From Romanomermis culicivorax (taxonomy: Eukaryota; Nematoda; Enoplea; Mermithida; Mermithidae), in assembly GCA_963922205.1 (NCBI GenBank), contig CAWUHX010000248.1, forward strand, positions 422,665 to 486,664: a stretch of DNA of 64,000 bases, read 5' to 3'. The translations under genes and the position numbers were made by a program. The stretch's first letter is position 1, and every line of letters starts with the position of its first letter. Below the pieces are notes generated by a model, which did not search any database, had not been told where the DNA came from, and was given only the letters and a program-made list of their open reading frames with translations. This document shows positions 24,401 to 36,640 of the stretch, piece after piece.

Positions 24401-27400
24401 ATGAAATACAAAGACCTGAAGTTGAGCTGCTTCTCTAGCATATGTGATTCACAGCTTGGTTGATTCAGAAAAAAACTTTGTGGCATTAAATCATTTTTCA
24501 ACACATCCCCAATTCTCTAGCAACTCTGAGATAGTCTGGCTTATCAATCCAATTAAACTTTAGTGTCAATGTTCTTGTGCAGTCAAAAAGCTCATCTTGG
24601 TATTCTTATTCATGCTCTTCTGTATTCAATAGATGACAAAACTGTAGAATTTCAGATTTTAAAAAATTTTTTAATTATTACTTTTGTTTACAGGGCCTGA
24701 AATCAAATAAAGCTTTAACTTAGTCTGTAAGACAGTGTCCTGTAGTGGGACTGTGTCTCTGGCTATTGTGATTCACATACTGTTTGATTGAGAAATAAAG
24801 GCAATCACATAAAATCGTTTTATAACAAAGTCCCCCTTTCTCTAGACACTTTTAAATAGCCTGCCTCATCAATCCAATCAAAACCTTAGTTTCAAAATTC
24901 TTTTGAGCTGAAAAAGCTCTTCTGGGCTTTCTTGTTCATAACTTCCTGTATTCAATAGATGACCAGACTGCAGCATTTCAGATTTGAGGACATATTTTAG
25001 TGACTCCTACTCTCAACATGACCCGAAATCAGATAAATCATGGATTTATCATGAAATACAAAGACCTGAAGTTGAGCTGCTTCTCTAGCATATGTGATTC
25101 ACAGCATGGTTGATTCAGAAAAAAACTTTGTGGCATTAAATCATTTTTCAACACATCCCCAATTCTCTAGCAACTCTGAGATAGTCTGGCTTATCAATCC
25201 AATTAAACTTTAGTGTCAATGTTCTTGTGCAGTCAAAAAGCTCATCTTGGTATTCTTATTCATGCTCTTCTGTATTCAATAGATGACAAAACTGTAGAAT
25301 TTCAGATTTGGAAAAATATTTTAATTATTACTTTTGTTTACAGGGCCTGAAATCAAATAAAGCTTTAACTTAGTCTGTAAGACAGTGTCCTGTAGTGGGA
25401 CTGTGTCTCTGGCTATTGTGATTCACAAACTGTTTGATTGAGAAATAAAGGCAATCACATAAAATCGTTTTATAACAAAGACCCCCTTTCTCTAGACGCT
25501 TTTAAATAGCCTGCCTCATCAATCCAATAAAAACCTTAGTTTCAAAATTCTTTTGAGCTGAAAAAGCTCTTCTGGGCTTTCTTGTTCATAACCTCCTGTA
25601 TTCAATAGATGACCAGACTGCAGCATTTCAGATTTGAGGACATATTTTAGTGACTCCTACTCTCAACATGACCCAAAATCAGATAAATCATGGATTTATC
25701 ATGAAATACAAAGACCTGAAGTTGAGCTGCTTCTCTAGCATATGTGATTCACAGCTTGGTTGATTCAGAAAAAAACTTTGTGGCATTAAATCATTTTTCA
25801 ACACATCCCCAATTCTCTAGCAACTCTGAGATAGTCTGGCTTATCAATCCAATTAAACCTCAGTCTCAATGTTCTTGTGCAGTCAAAAAGCTCATCTTGG
25901 TATTCTTATTTTTACTCTTCTGTATTCAATAGATGACAAAACTGTAGAATCTCAGATTTGGAAAAATATTTTTGATATTACTTTTGTTTACAGGGCCTGA
26001 AATCAAATAAAGCTTTAACTTAGTCTGTAAGACAGTGTCCTGTAGTGGGACTGTGTCTCTGGCTATTGTGATTCACATACTGTTTGATTGAGAAATAAAG
26101 GCAATCACATAAAATCGTTTTATAACAAAGGCCCCCTTTCTCTAGACACTTTTAAATAGCCTGCCTCATCAATCCAATCAAAACCTTAGTTTCAAAATTC
26201 TTTTGAGCTGAAAAAGCTCTTCTGGGCTTTCTTGTTCATAACCTCCTGTATTCAATAGATGACCAGACTGCAGCATTTCAGATTTGAGGACATATTTTAG
26301 TGACTCCTACTCTCAACATGACCCAAAATCAGATAAATCATGGATTTATCATGAAATACAAAGACCTGAAGTTGAGCTGCTTCTCTAGCATATGTGATTC
26401 ACAGCTTGGTTGATTCAGAAAAAAACTTTGTGGCATTAAATCATTTTTCAACACATCCCCAATTCTCTAGCAACTCTGAGATAGTCTGGCTTATCAATCC
26501 AATTAAACCTTAGTCTCAATGTTCTTGTGCAGTCAAAAAGCTCATCTTGGTATTCTTATTTTTACTCTTCTGTATTCAATAGATGACAAAACTGTAGAAT
26601 CTCAGATTTGGAAAAATATTTTTGATATTACTTTTGTTTACAGGGCCTGAAATCAAATAAAGCTTTAACTTAGTCTGTAAGACAGTGTCCTGTAGTGGGA
26701 CTGTGTCTCTGGCTATTGTGATTCACATACTGTTTGATTGAGAAATAAAGGCAATCACATAAAATCGTTTTATAACAAAGGCCCCCTTTCTCTAGACACT
26801 TTTAAATAGCCTGCCTCATCAATCCAATAAAAACCTTAGTTTCAAAATTCTTTTGAGCTGAAAAAGCTCTTCTGGGCTTTCTTGTTCATAACCTCCTGTA
26901 TTCAATAGATGACCAGACTGCAGCATTTCAGATTTGAGGACATATTTTAGTGACTCCTACTCTCAACATGACCCAAAATCAGATAAATCATGGATTTATC
27001 ATGAAATACAAAGACCTGAAGTTGAGCTGCTTCTCTAGCATATGTGATTCACAGCTTGGTTGATTCAGAAAAAAACTTTGTGGCATTAAATCATTTTTCA
27101 ACACATCCCCAATTCTCTAGCAACTCTGAGATAGTCTGGCTTATCAATCCAATTAAACCTTAGTCTCAATGTTCTTGTGCAGTCAAAAAGCTCATCTTGG
27201 TATTCTTATTTTTACTCTTCTGTATTCAATAGATGACAAAACTGTAGAATCTCAGATTTGGAAAAATATTTTTAATATTACTTTTGTTTACAGGGCCTGA
27301 AATCAAATAAAGCTTTAACTTAGTCTGTAAGACAGTGTCCTGTAGTGGGACTGTGTCTCTGGCTATTGTGATTCACATACTGTTTGATTGAGAAATAAAG

Positions 27401-30400
27401 GCAATCACATAAAATCGTTTTATAACAAAGGCCCCCTTTCTCTAGACACTTTTAAATAGCCTGCCTCATCAATCCAATCAAAACCTTAGTTTCAAAATTC
27501 TTTTGAGCTGAAAAAGCTCTTCTGGGATTTCTTGTTCATAACCTCCTGTATTCAATAGATGACCAGACTGCAGCATTTCAGATTTGAGGACATATTTTAG
27601 TGACTCCTACTCTCAACATGACCCGAAATCAGATAAATCATGGATTTATCATGAAATACAAAGACCTGAAGTTGAGCTGCTTCTCTAGCATATGTGATTC
27701 ACAGCTTGGTTGATTCAGAAAAAAACTTTGTGGCATTAAATCATTTTTCAACACATCCCCAATTCTCTAGCAACTCTGAGATAGTCTGGCTTATCAATCC
27801 AATTAAACCTTAGTCTCAATGTTCTTGTGCAGTCAAAAAGCTCATCTTGGTATTCTTATTCATGCTCTTCTGTATTCAATAGATGACAAAACTGTAGAAT
27901 TTCAGATTTTAAAAATATTTTAATTATTACTTTTGTTTACAGGGGGTTAAATCAAATAAAGCTTGAGCTTAGTCTGTAAGACAGTGTCCTGTAGTGGGAC
28001 TGTGTCTCTGGCTATTGTGATTCACAAACTGTTTGATTGAGAAATAAAGGCAATCACATAAAATCGTTTTATAACAAAGGCCCCCTTTCTCTAGACACTT
28101 TTAAATAGCCTGCCTCATCAATCCAATCAAAACCTTAGTTTCAAAATTCTTTTGAGCTGAAAAAGCTCTTCTGGGCTTTCTTGTTCATAACCTCCTGTAT
28201 TCAATAGATGACCAGACTGCAGCATTTCAGATTTGAGGACATATTTTAGTGACTCCTACTCTCAACATGACCCGAAATCAGATAAATCATGGATTTATCA
28301 TGAAATACAAAGACCTGAAGTTGAGCTGCTTCTCTAGCATATGTGATTCACAGCTTGGTTGATTCAGAAAAAAACTTTGTGGCATTAAATCATTTTTCAA
28401 CACATCCCCAATTCTCTAGCAACTCTGAGATAGTCTGGCTTATCAATCCAATTAAACTTTAGTGTCAATGTTCTTGTGCAGTCAAAAAGCTCATCTTGGT
28501 ATTCTTATTCATGCTCTTCTGTATTCAATAGATGACAAAACTGTAGAATTTCAGATTTGGAAAAATATTTTTTAATTATTACTTTTGTTTACAGGGCCTG
28601 AAATCAAATAAAGCTTTAACTTAGTCTGTAAGACAGTGTCCTGTAGTGGGACTGTGTCTCTGGCTATTGTGATTCACATACTGTTTGATTGAGAAATAAA
28701 GGCAATCACATAAAATCGTTTTATAACAAAGGCCCCCTTTCTCTAGACGCTTTTAAATAGCCTGCCTCATCAATCCAATAAAAACCTTAGTTTCAAAATT
28801 CTTTTGAGCTGAAAAAGCTCTTCTGGGCTTTCTTGTTCATAACCTCCTGTATTCAATAGATGACCAGACTGCAGCATTTCAGATTTGAGGACATATTTTA
28901 GTGACTCCTACTCTCAACATGACCCAAAATCAGATAAATCATGGATTTATCATGAAATACAAAGACCTGAAGTTGAGCTGCTTCTCTAGCATATGTGATT
29001 CACAGCTTGGTTGATTCAGAAAAAAACTTTGTGGCATTAAATCATTTTTCAACACATCCCCAATTCTCTAGCAACTCTGAGATAGTCTGGCTTATCAATC
29101 CAATTAAACCTCAGTCTCAATGTTCTTGTGCAGTCAAAAAGCTCATCTTGGTATTCTTATTTTTACTCTTCTGTATTTAATAGATGACAAAACTGTAGAA
29201 TCTCAGATTTGGAAAAATATTTTTGATATTACTTTTGTTTACAGGGCCTGAAATCAAATAAAGCTTTAACTTAGTCTGTAAGACAGTGTCCTGTAGTGGG
29301 ACTGTGTCTCTGGCTATTGTGATTCACATACTGTTTGATTGAGAAATAAAGGCAATCACATAAAATCGTTTTATAACAAAGGCCCCCTTTCTCTAGACAA
29401 TTTTAAATAGCCTGCCTCATCAATCCAATAAAAACCTTAGTTTCAAAATTCTTTTGAGCTGAAAAAGCTCTTCTGGGATTTCTTGTTCATAACCTCCTGT
29501 ATTCAATAGATGACCAGACTGCAGCATTTCAGATTTGAGGACATATTTTAGTGACTCCTACTCTCAACATGACCCGAAATCAGATAAATCATGGATTTAT
29601 CATGAAATACAAAGACCTGAAGTTGAGCTGCTTCTCTAGCATATGTGATTCACAGCTTGGTTGATTCAGAAAAAAACTTTGTGGCATTAAATCATTTTTC
29701 AACACATCCCCAATTCTCTAGCAACTCTGAGATAGTCTGGCTTATCAATCCAATTAAACCTCAGTCTCAATGTTCTTGTGCAGTCAAAAAGCTCATCTTG
29801 GTATTCTTATTCATGCTCTTCTGTATTCAATAGATGACAAAACTGTAGAATTTCAGATTTTGGAAAAATATTTTTTAATTATTACTTTTGTTTACAGGGG
29901 GTTAAATCAAATAAAGCTTTAACTTAGTCTGTAAGACAGTGTCCTGTAGTGGGACTGTGTCTCTGGCTATTGTGATTCACAAACTGTTTGATTGAGAAAT
30001 AAAGGCAATCACATAAAATCGTTTTATAACAAAGGCCCCCTTTCTCTAGACACTTTTAAATAGCCTGCCTCATCAATCCAATAAAAACCTTAGTTTCAAA
30101 ATTCTTTTGAGCTGAAAAAGCTCTTCTGGGCTTTCTTGTTCATAACCTCCTGTATTCAATAGATGACCAGACTGCAGCATTTCAGATTTGAGGACATATT
30201 TTAGTGACTCCTACTCTCAACATGACCCAAAATCAGATAAATCATGGATTTATCATGAAATACAAAGACCTGAAGTTGAGCTGCTTCTCTAGCATATGTG
30301 ATTCACAGCTTGGTTGATTCAGAAAAAAACTTTGTGGCATTAAATCATTTTTCAACACATCCCCAATTCTCTAGCAACTCTGAGATAGTCTGGCTTATCA

Positions 30401-33012
30401 ATCCAATTAAACTTTAGTGTCAATGTTCTTGTGCAGTCAAAAAGCTCATCTTGGTATTCTTATTCATGCTCTTCTGTATTCAATAGATGACAAAACTGTA
30501 GAATTTCAGATTTTAAAAAATTTTTTAATTATTACTTTTGTTTACAGGGCCTGAAATCAAATAAAGCTTGAGCTTAGTCTGTAAGACAGTGTCCTGTAGT
30601 GGGACTGTGTCTCTGGCTATTGTGATTCACAAACTGTTTGATTGAGAAATAAAGGCAATCACATAAAATCGTTTTATAACAAAGACCCCCTTTCTCTAGA
30701 CGCTTTTAAATAGCCTGCCTCATCAATCCAATCAAAACCTTAGTTTCAAAATTCTTTTGAGCTGAAAAAGCTCTTCTGGGCTTTCTTGTTCATAACCTCC
30801 TGTATTCAATAGATGACCAGACTGCAGCATTTCAGATTTGAGGACATATTTTAGTGACTCCTACTCTCAACATGACCCAAAATCAGATAAATCATGGATT
30901 TATCATGAAATACAAAGACCTGAAGTTGAGCTGCTTCTCTAGCATATGTGATTCACAGCTTGGTTGATTCAGAAAAAAACTTTGTGGCATTAAATCATTT
31001 TTCAACACATCCCCAATTCTCTAGCAACTCTGAGATAGTCTGGCTTATCAATCCAATTAAACTTTAGTGTCAATGTTCTTGTGCAGTCAAAAAGCTCATC
31101 TTGGTATTCTTATTCAAGCTCTTCTGTATTTAATAGATGACAAAACTGTAGAATTTCAAATTTTAAAAAATTTTTTAATTATTACTTTTGTTTACAGGGG
31201 GTTAAATCAAATAAAGCTTGAGCTAAGTCTGTAAGACAGTGTCCTGTAGTGGGACTGTGTCTCTGGCTATTTTGATTCACAAACTGTTTGATTGAGAAAT
31301 AAAGGCAATCACATAAAATCGTTTTATAACAAAGACCCCCTTTCTCTAGACGCTTTTAAATAGCCTGCCTCATCAATCCAATAAAAACCTTAGTTTCAAA
31401 ATTTTTTTGAGCTGAAAAAGCTCTTCTGGGCTTTCTTGTTCATAACCTCCAGTATTCAATAGATGACCAGACTGTAGCATTTCAGATTTGAGGACATATT
31501 TTAGTGACTCCTACTCCCAACATGACCCAAAATCAGATAAATCATGGATTTATCATGAAATAAAAAGACCTGAAGTTGAGCTGCTTCTCCAGCATATGTG
31601 ATTCACAGCTTGGTTGATTCAGAAAAAAACTTTGTGGCATTAAATCATTTTTCAACACATCCCAAATTCTCTAGCAACTCTGAGATAGTCTGGCTTATCA
31701 ATCCAATTAAACCTCAGTCTCAATGTTCTTGTGCAGTCAAAAAGCTCATCTTGGTATTCTTATTTTTACTCTCCTGTATTCAATAGACGACAAAACTGTA
31801 GAATCTCAGATTTGGAAAAATTTTTTATATATTACTTTTGTTTACAGGGCCTGAAATCAAATAAAGCTTTAACTTAGTCTGTAAGACAGTGTCCTGTAGT
31901 GGGACTGTGTCTCTGGCTATTGTGATTCACATACTGTTTGATTGAGAAATAAAGGCAATCACATAAAATCGTTTTATAACAAAGTCCCCCTTTCTCTAGA
32001 CACTTTTAAATAGCCTGCTTCATCAATTCAATCAAAACCTTAGTTTCAAAATTCTTCTGAGCTCAAAAAGCTCTTCTGGGATTTCTTATTCATAACCTCC
32101 TGTATTCAATAGATGACCAGACTGTAGCATTTCAGATTTGAGGACATATTTTAATGAATCCTACTCTCAACATGACCAGAAATCAGATATATCACGGTAT
32201 TATCATGGAATACAAAGACCTGAAGTTGAGCTGCTTCTCTAGCATATGTGATTCACAGCTTGGTTGATTCAGAAAAAAACTTTGTGGCATTAAATCATTT
32301 TTCAACACATCAAAAATTCTATAGCAACTCTGAGATAGTCTGGCTTTTCAATCCAATTAAACCTTAGTCTCAATGTTCTTGTGCAGTCAAAAAGCTCATC
32401 GTGGTATTCTTATTCGTGCTCTTCTTTTTTCAATAGATGACAAAACTGTAGAATTTCAGATTTGGAAAATATTTTAATTATTACTTTTTTTACAGGGGGT
32501 TAAATCAAATAAAGCTTGAGCTTAGTCTGTAAGACAGTGTCCTGTAGTGGGACTGTGTCTCTGGCTATTGTGATTCACAAACTGTTTGATTGAGAAATAA
32601 ACGCAATCACATAGAATCGTTGTATAACAAAGACCCCCTTTCTTTAGACACTTTTAAATAGTCTGCCTCATCATCCAAACAAAACCTTAGTTTCAAAATT
32701 CTTTTGAGCTGAAAAAGCTCTTCTGGGATTTCTTGTTCATAACCTCCTGTTTTAAATAGATGACCAGATTTCAGCATTTCTGATTTGAGCTCATTCTTTA
32801 TGACTCCTACTCTCAACATAAAGTGAAATCAGATAAATCAGGAACTTATCATGAAGATACAAAGACCTGAAGTTGAGCTGCTTCTCTGGCATTTGTGATT
32901 TACAGTGTGGTTGATTCAGAAAAAAACTTTGTGGCATATAATCATTTTTTAACACAAACTTTTACAAGCCCCAATTCTCTAGCAACTCTGAGATAGTCTG
33001 GCTTATCAATCC

Positions 33013-33030
33013 AATTAAACCAAGCTCAAG
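33013..33030. other. Satellite orientation switch (inversion breakpoint)
   Basis: Up to 33020 the sequence follows the plus-oriented unit (...CTTATCAATCCAATTAAAC). From 33021-33022 it follows the reverse complement of the unit (CAAGCTCAAGCTTTATTTG...). The two sides come from different places in the unit, so this is a join between opposed copies rather than a perfect palindrome centre. Only a base or so of overlap exists at the join. Confidence 0.9.
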
Positions 33031-33537
33031 CTTTATTTGATTTAACCCCCTGTAAACAAAAGTGATAATTAAAAATTTTTTTCAAATCTGAAATTCTACA
33101 GTTTTGTCATCTATTGAATACAGAAGAGCACGAATAAGAATACCAAGATGAGCTTTTTGACTGCACAAGAACATTGACACTAAAGTTTAATTGGATTGAT
33201 AAGCCAGACTATGTCAGAGTTGCTAGAGAATTGGGGATGTGTTGAAAAATGATTTAATGCCACAAAGTTTTTTCTGAATCAAACACACTGTAAACCACAA
33301 ATGCCAGGGAAGCAGCTCAAGTTCGGGTTTTTGTATTTAATGATAAGTTCCTGATTTATCTGATTTCAGGTCATGTTGAGAGTAGGATTCATTAAAATAT
33401 GTCTTCAAATCTGAAATGCTACAGTCTGGTCATCTATTGAATACAGGAGGTTATGAATAAGGAATCCCAGAAGAGCTATTCGACCTCAGAAGAATTTTGA
33501 AACTAAGGTTTTGATTGGATTGATGAGGCAGGCTATT
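33022..33537 (-). repeat. Satellite fragment, minus orientation, left of the retroelement
   Basis: This is about 516 bp of the 650-bp satellite on the minus strand. It is continuous in the repeat unit with the copy that resumes at 46733 on the other side of the retroelement. It is more diverged than the central array, for example at the region 33300-33400. Confidence 0.93.
33534..33537. repeat. Target site duplication TATT, left copy
   Basis: The satellite normally reads GGCTATTTAAAAG. On the left the element follows GGCTATT; on the right the satellite resumes TATTTAAAAG. TATT is present at both ends (33534-33537 and 46733-46736), a 4-bp duplication as Ty3/gypsy integrases commonly make. Confidence 0.85.
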
Positions 33538-33912
33538 TGTTGTAGTGTGTTTTCCGCCGATTTTGTTATTATTGTCAAAGCGCGTATGAGGCCCGCAGGT
33601 GGCAAGTGGAGAGAGACGCGGACCACTAGCAGCCTTCTTACTGTAGCACACGTCGGTACCTGTGCGCTGGTCTCTCTCGTATTATTAATTGTTGATATAT
33701 TTTGTGTATACTAGTTGGGCGCCCCGTTGGCCACTACTAGTCTATTATAAGCCGCCTCCCACCACGCATCTTTTTCCTTTGTTTTTCGTTCCTGTGCATG
33801 GGAGTTATCGGGTAAACGTGGGTGTGGAGAAACACATACATTAAGGCTGCAACCTCCGAATCCCAATCCTGCCCATGACCTATGAGCGCTCCTCCGGTCT
33901 ACAAATACAACA
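33538..33912 (+). repeat. 5' LTR (375 bp, shortened)
   Basis: It matches 46162-46732 end to end except for a missing 196-bp segment. The deletion join (33802-33805) sits at a GAGT that occurs at both edges of the segment in the 3' LTR. The first 265 bp or so differ from the 3' LTR at only about 4 sites, while the last 110 bp or so differ at about 12. An AT-rich TATA-like stretch (GATATATTTTGTG, near 33690) could be promoter sequence; this is unproven. Confidence 0.95.
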
Positions 33913-33913
33913 C

Positions 33914-33931
33914 TGGTGACTGCTTTGATTG
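33914..33931 (+). promoter_or_regulatory. Probable primer-binding site
   Basis: One base after the 5' LTR the sequence reads TGGTGACTGCTTTGATTG. A TGG at this place is expected, because the site pairs with the CCA end of a tRNA that primes minus-strand DNA synthesis. I cannot assign the tRNA from memory. Confidence 0.6.
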
Positions 33932-34154
33932 TACGCTTTCTTTCCCCGCGGTTGCATTGCATCCGAAAACGCTCAAAGAGTCCAAAATTCGACCCCGCTG
34001 CAGCTGCGCCCAAGACTACAGAAAAGGTTATTATACAATACGAAAAAAGATGCTGAAAGTAAGCCATACACCGCCAGACCTCACACGTCTACCGTCGTGA
34101 TCTAGTTCCCCTAACGCCGCCACAGCCGCACGCTGCGCCCTAAGTTTTGATCAA

Positions 34155-34991
34155 ATGTTCTTGCCGCGACCATCAAATATTGCGCAATCAACAGCGGTAC
34201 CCACGGTAAGCCTCCCACCCCATAATCCGCCCTTATCTACTTTCAGTACCCCTGCGATGGACGGGACAGCACAACCGCAAGTACCGCTCATTCTCGCAAC
34301 CACAGCGACGACCAATTCTCAAACCCCGCTGTCGTTAAATCAAAATCCTCTCACCGCCGCCGTAAATTGCGCTAACGTGCCATCCGCAACGCAAATGCCG
34401 CCGCCAAGCACCACGGCCCGAAATAACAATGATCAAACCGTTGCCAGAACCGATTCTTCCAAATCCTTTGTCAATATCGATCCACCACAGGCCCCAGCCG
34501 CCACCCGCGCTTCAACAAGCAATCACCGCAGCAGCCTAGCCATCGCAAATCCCAACGAAGTCCAAAATTTTCGAATTGAAGCACGCGACGCGTTGGACCA
34601 ACTCAACACCGCCGCCGCAGGCATAACCAACAATGTCCCTACTGTACAAACGATTGATCAAATCATCGGTGCCCTTTCGGATCAATTTCAAGCCCAGCAA
34701 CTCTGCGTCCAACGCGAAATCCAGGAACAAACCAAAGCTACAAACGCGCGCTTCGCCACACTGGCCGAGCAAATGCAACAGTTGATTTCTACAACCGCCG
34801 CCGCAACTAATGCATGCAATCCGTCCACACCAAGACTGCGGCCGGTGTCCACACAGTTTCATGGCGAGGAAACGCAAGACATCTATATCCCAAACGAAAC
34901 TCTCTGTGAAACTGAACTGGCTCAAGTCTTTGGCCGATTACCAAATCAAGTCAAACCTAAAGTGGACGTCAACGAACACCCTGTACAATAA
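34155..34991 (+). pseudogene. gag: gag, N-terminal part
   Basis: This 278-codon frame is the first long one after the leader and lies where gag belongs. The first 140 residues or so are rich in Pro, Thr, Ala and Asn with low complexity. Residues of about 145-220 are Gln/Ala/Leu-rich with a heptad-like pattern, likely helical or coiled coil. The end (about 225-270) reads [14 protein letters not shown] and is more ordinary. The frame stops at 34991, and the capsid-like continuation is one frame over, open from 34810, so the copy has a frameshift between about 34950 and 35000. A programmed shift cannot be excluded, but the number of other breaks makes decay likelier. No Cys-His knuckle is seen in this part. 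Confidence 0.7.
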
Positions 34992-36005
34992 CGAATTTTC
35001 CCCCGCCGCATGCGGAGACAAAGAATTACACCGTTCCGCGCTTCAAAGACACCAACCGCCCGCGGCAAACCATTTTGGTTTCTCAGATTACCCACCGGAC
35101 GATTATTATGACCATCCGCAACCTGGGTACGATATGCCGTGCACATCTCATCGCGAAGAAGATAGCCGCATCAAAACAATAGTTGACAACATGCACCTGT
35201 TGGTCATCGATGGCGCCGCGACCAATAATTGTCTGCTGCGCTTCTTCATATGCCTGGAAAACGAATTCGGCTACGACGCCTCCAACCATGTAAAGATGAG
35301 TGCACTACGCCAACTCACCCATGATACACCGAGGGACATGATCCAGGATATGACTCGGTACGAAGACGCCAGACATTTGCTCATGTTCCAATTAGCCCCA
35401 GATTGCAATCCGATGACTCTCAAGCCCGAGCTCGCATCAATCACCCCGGAAGTCGGAGAAGAACCCGCCGCGTTTTTGAGTAAGGTAATGACTTACGTAC
35501 AATTATTGTATCAGCATGAAGATCAAACCTTTCGGCACAAACAAGTAATTGACACTTTTTTGACAAAAATGCCTGTTTTCTATCAATTAACAGTCAGTGA
35601 ACAAGCAAAAGGTTTTACGAATGTCCAACTATTGGCCGACGCCGTAGCTAAAGCCCGTAGTGTCCTCAATGCAACGAAAGCCGACATTGGAACCGCGGAA
35701 AGACCCATCCTCATGAACCAAGCTGATCAGGAACTACAACCGCCGAAGTCCCCGCAGTCTTTTGACCACAGTTTTGAACACCGCCGCAGCATGGACTGCC
35801 CTCAAAACTGCTACCGCCAGCGCTCTCCTTCTAACGACAGTAGACTCCAAAATTCGGCACCACCACACGCTAAATTTGTCTCTTTCCAACCACAAGCGAT
35901 AGAACCACCTCCTCCACAGCCACCGCGTATGGAGATGCTTTTGAAACAATTGATTCAGAGATACGACCGCGACAACGCGCTTTTCAAGACCCGTGCCATA
36001 TTTGC
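34985..36005 (+). pseudogene. gag: gag, capsid-like C-terminal part (shifted frame)
   Basis: The next frame is open from 34810 to 36228, but its coding character appears only after about 34985. It holds a His/Pro/Tyr-rich stretch, then a predominantly helical region of about 170 residues (35200-35700, with [15 protein letters not shown] and [15 protein letters not shown]) that resembles Ty3/gypsy capsid in composition and spacing. A Pro/Gln/Ser-rich tail follows. No CCHC zinc knuckle is intact; in the neighbouring frame near 35994 there is a CHIC...C cluster that may be its remnant. The reading then passes to the protease frame around 35950-36005. Identification as gag rests on position and general form, not on a diagnostic motif. 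Confidence 0.65.
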
Positions 36006-36640
36006 TTGTCCGTCTGTCAAATTGATAACCTTACGCTGTCTTCTAAATCCTTTGTTCACAAATACGCCTCCACGAGAGCTTTCCAAATTCCAATCAAGAT
36101 CGGAGCTGTTAAAGCACACGCGCTCATGGACACCGGTGCTCAATGCTCCGTTTTATCCTCAGGATTGGTCAAACGCGCTTTCGACAAACAATCACTCCAA
36201 CTCTCGATTTGTGGAAAAATCAAAGTAGCCGATGGTGCCGTTGTCAACGCCCATGGCCCAGTAGTGGTTACAATAGAATCCGCATTCGGAGAGCACATGA
36301 TCAAATGCGTAATTCTTGACGACCACGGAAACGACCAATGTATCATGGGAACCGACTTCCTCGCGCACCCATATGTCCACGCGATTCTAAATTTCAAAGA
36401 AAATTACATCGAAATTCAAGACGTAAAACTGCTGCTCAAAGGAATTGCCTCTGTCCGCCCTCACACGGAATTATTCCTAAATGCCGCCAATGACAACATC
36501 TTAGAAGAAATCCCCGAGGACGAGCGAGTAAGCTTCTCTGATGATAAATCTGATATTTTCAGCCAACCTGAAGAAATCGAGGCCGAACAACCGATACGGC
36601 AGGTTCAACCTAGTCCACACCAACTGCCCCCGGCAGTTGG
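36006..36640 (+). pseudogene. pol (PR): Retroelement aspartic protease (retropepsin)
   Basis: The frame 36006-36728 carries the retropepsin signature [11 protein letters not shown] with the catalytic Asp at residue 42 of the frame (D-T-G intact), a glycine-rich middle ([11 protein letters not shown]), and the second hallmark IMGTDFL at about 113-119, matching the I-(I/M)-G-x-D segment of the fold. The domain is complete at about 130 residues. It would cut Gag and Pol after assembly. Downstream it continues into an acidic linker, and coding sense passes to the next frame near the C-run and hairpin at 36621-36639. The ATG at 36006 is only the first in the open frame; the protease was presumably made as part of Gag-Pol. 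Confidence 0.88.

Larger units (their letters stand above)
6627..33021 (+). repeat. 650-bp satellite array, plus orientation (40 full units and one partial)
   Basis: The landmark GTTTACAGG recurs at 6627, 7277, 7927, 8532, 9182, 9787, 10392, 11042, 11692 and so on to 31840 and about 32490. Most steps are 650 bp (649-653). Five units are 605 bp (starting 7927, 9182, 9787, 12992, 18231) because of one shared 45-bp deletion, and one is 733 bp (14898). Units from about 19000 to 28000 are nearly identical; those after 31100 drift, and the last partial unit (32490-33021) is clearly degenerate. Variant blocks alternate between units, for example CAGGGCCTGAAATC against CAGGGGGTTAAATC, and TTGGAAAAATATTTTT against TTTTAAAAAATTTTTT. 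The 62-codon frame that recurs in some units is incidental: common variants place a stop in it. Confidence 0.97.

Noticed and set aside
11450..31786. A recurring 61-62-codon open frame in satellite units (also on the minus strand at 53349, 57801, 61662)
   Set aside because: It is just a part of half B of the repeat. Common variants of the unit contain a stop or lose the start, so the frame is not maintained, and its composition is that of translated AT-rich repeat.
6627..33021. CRISPR array
   Set aside because: Repeats of 650 bp without unique spacers, in a eukaryotic context, are a satellite.
36140..36397. Minus-strand frames across the retroelement (for example 33711-34067, 36501-36839, 42999-43352, 45222-45656)
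   Set aside because: They are shadows of sense-strand coding sequence with skewed codon composition and show no domain.
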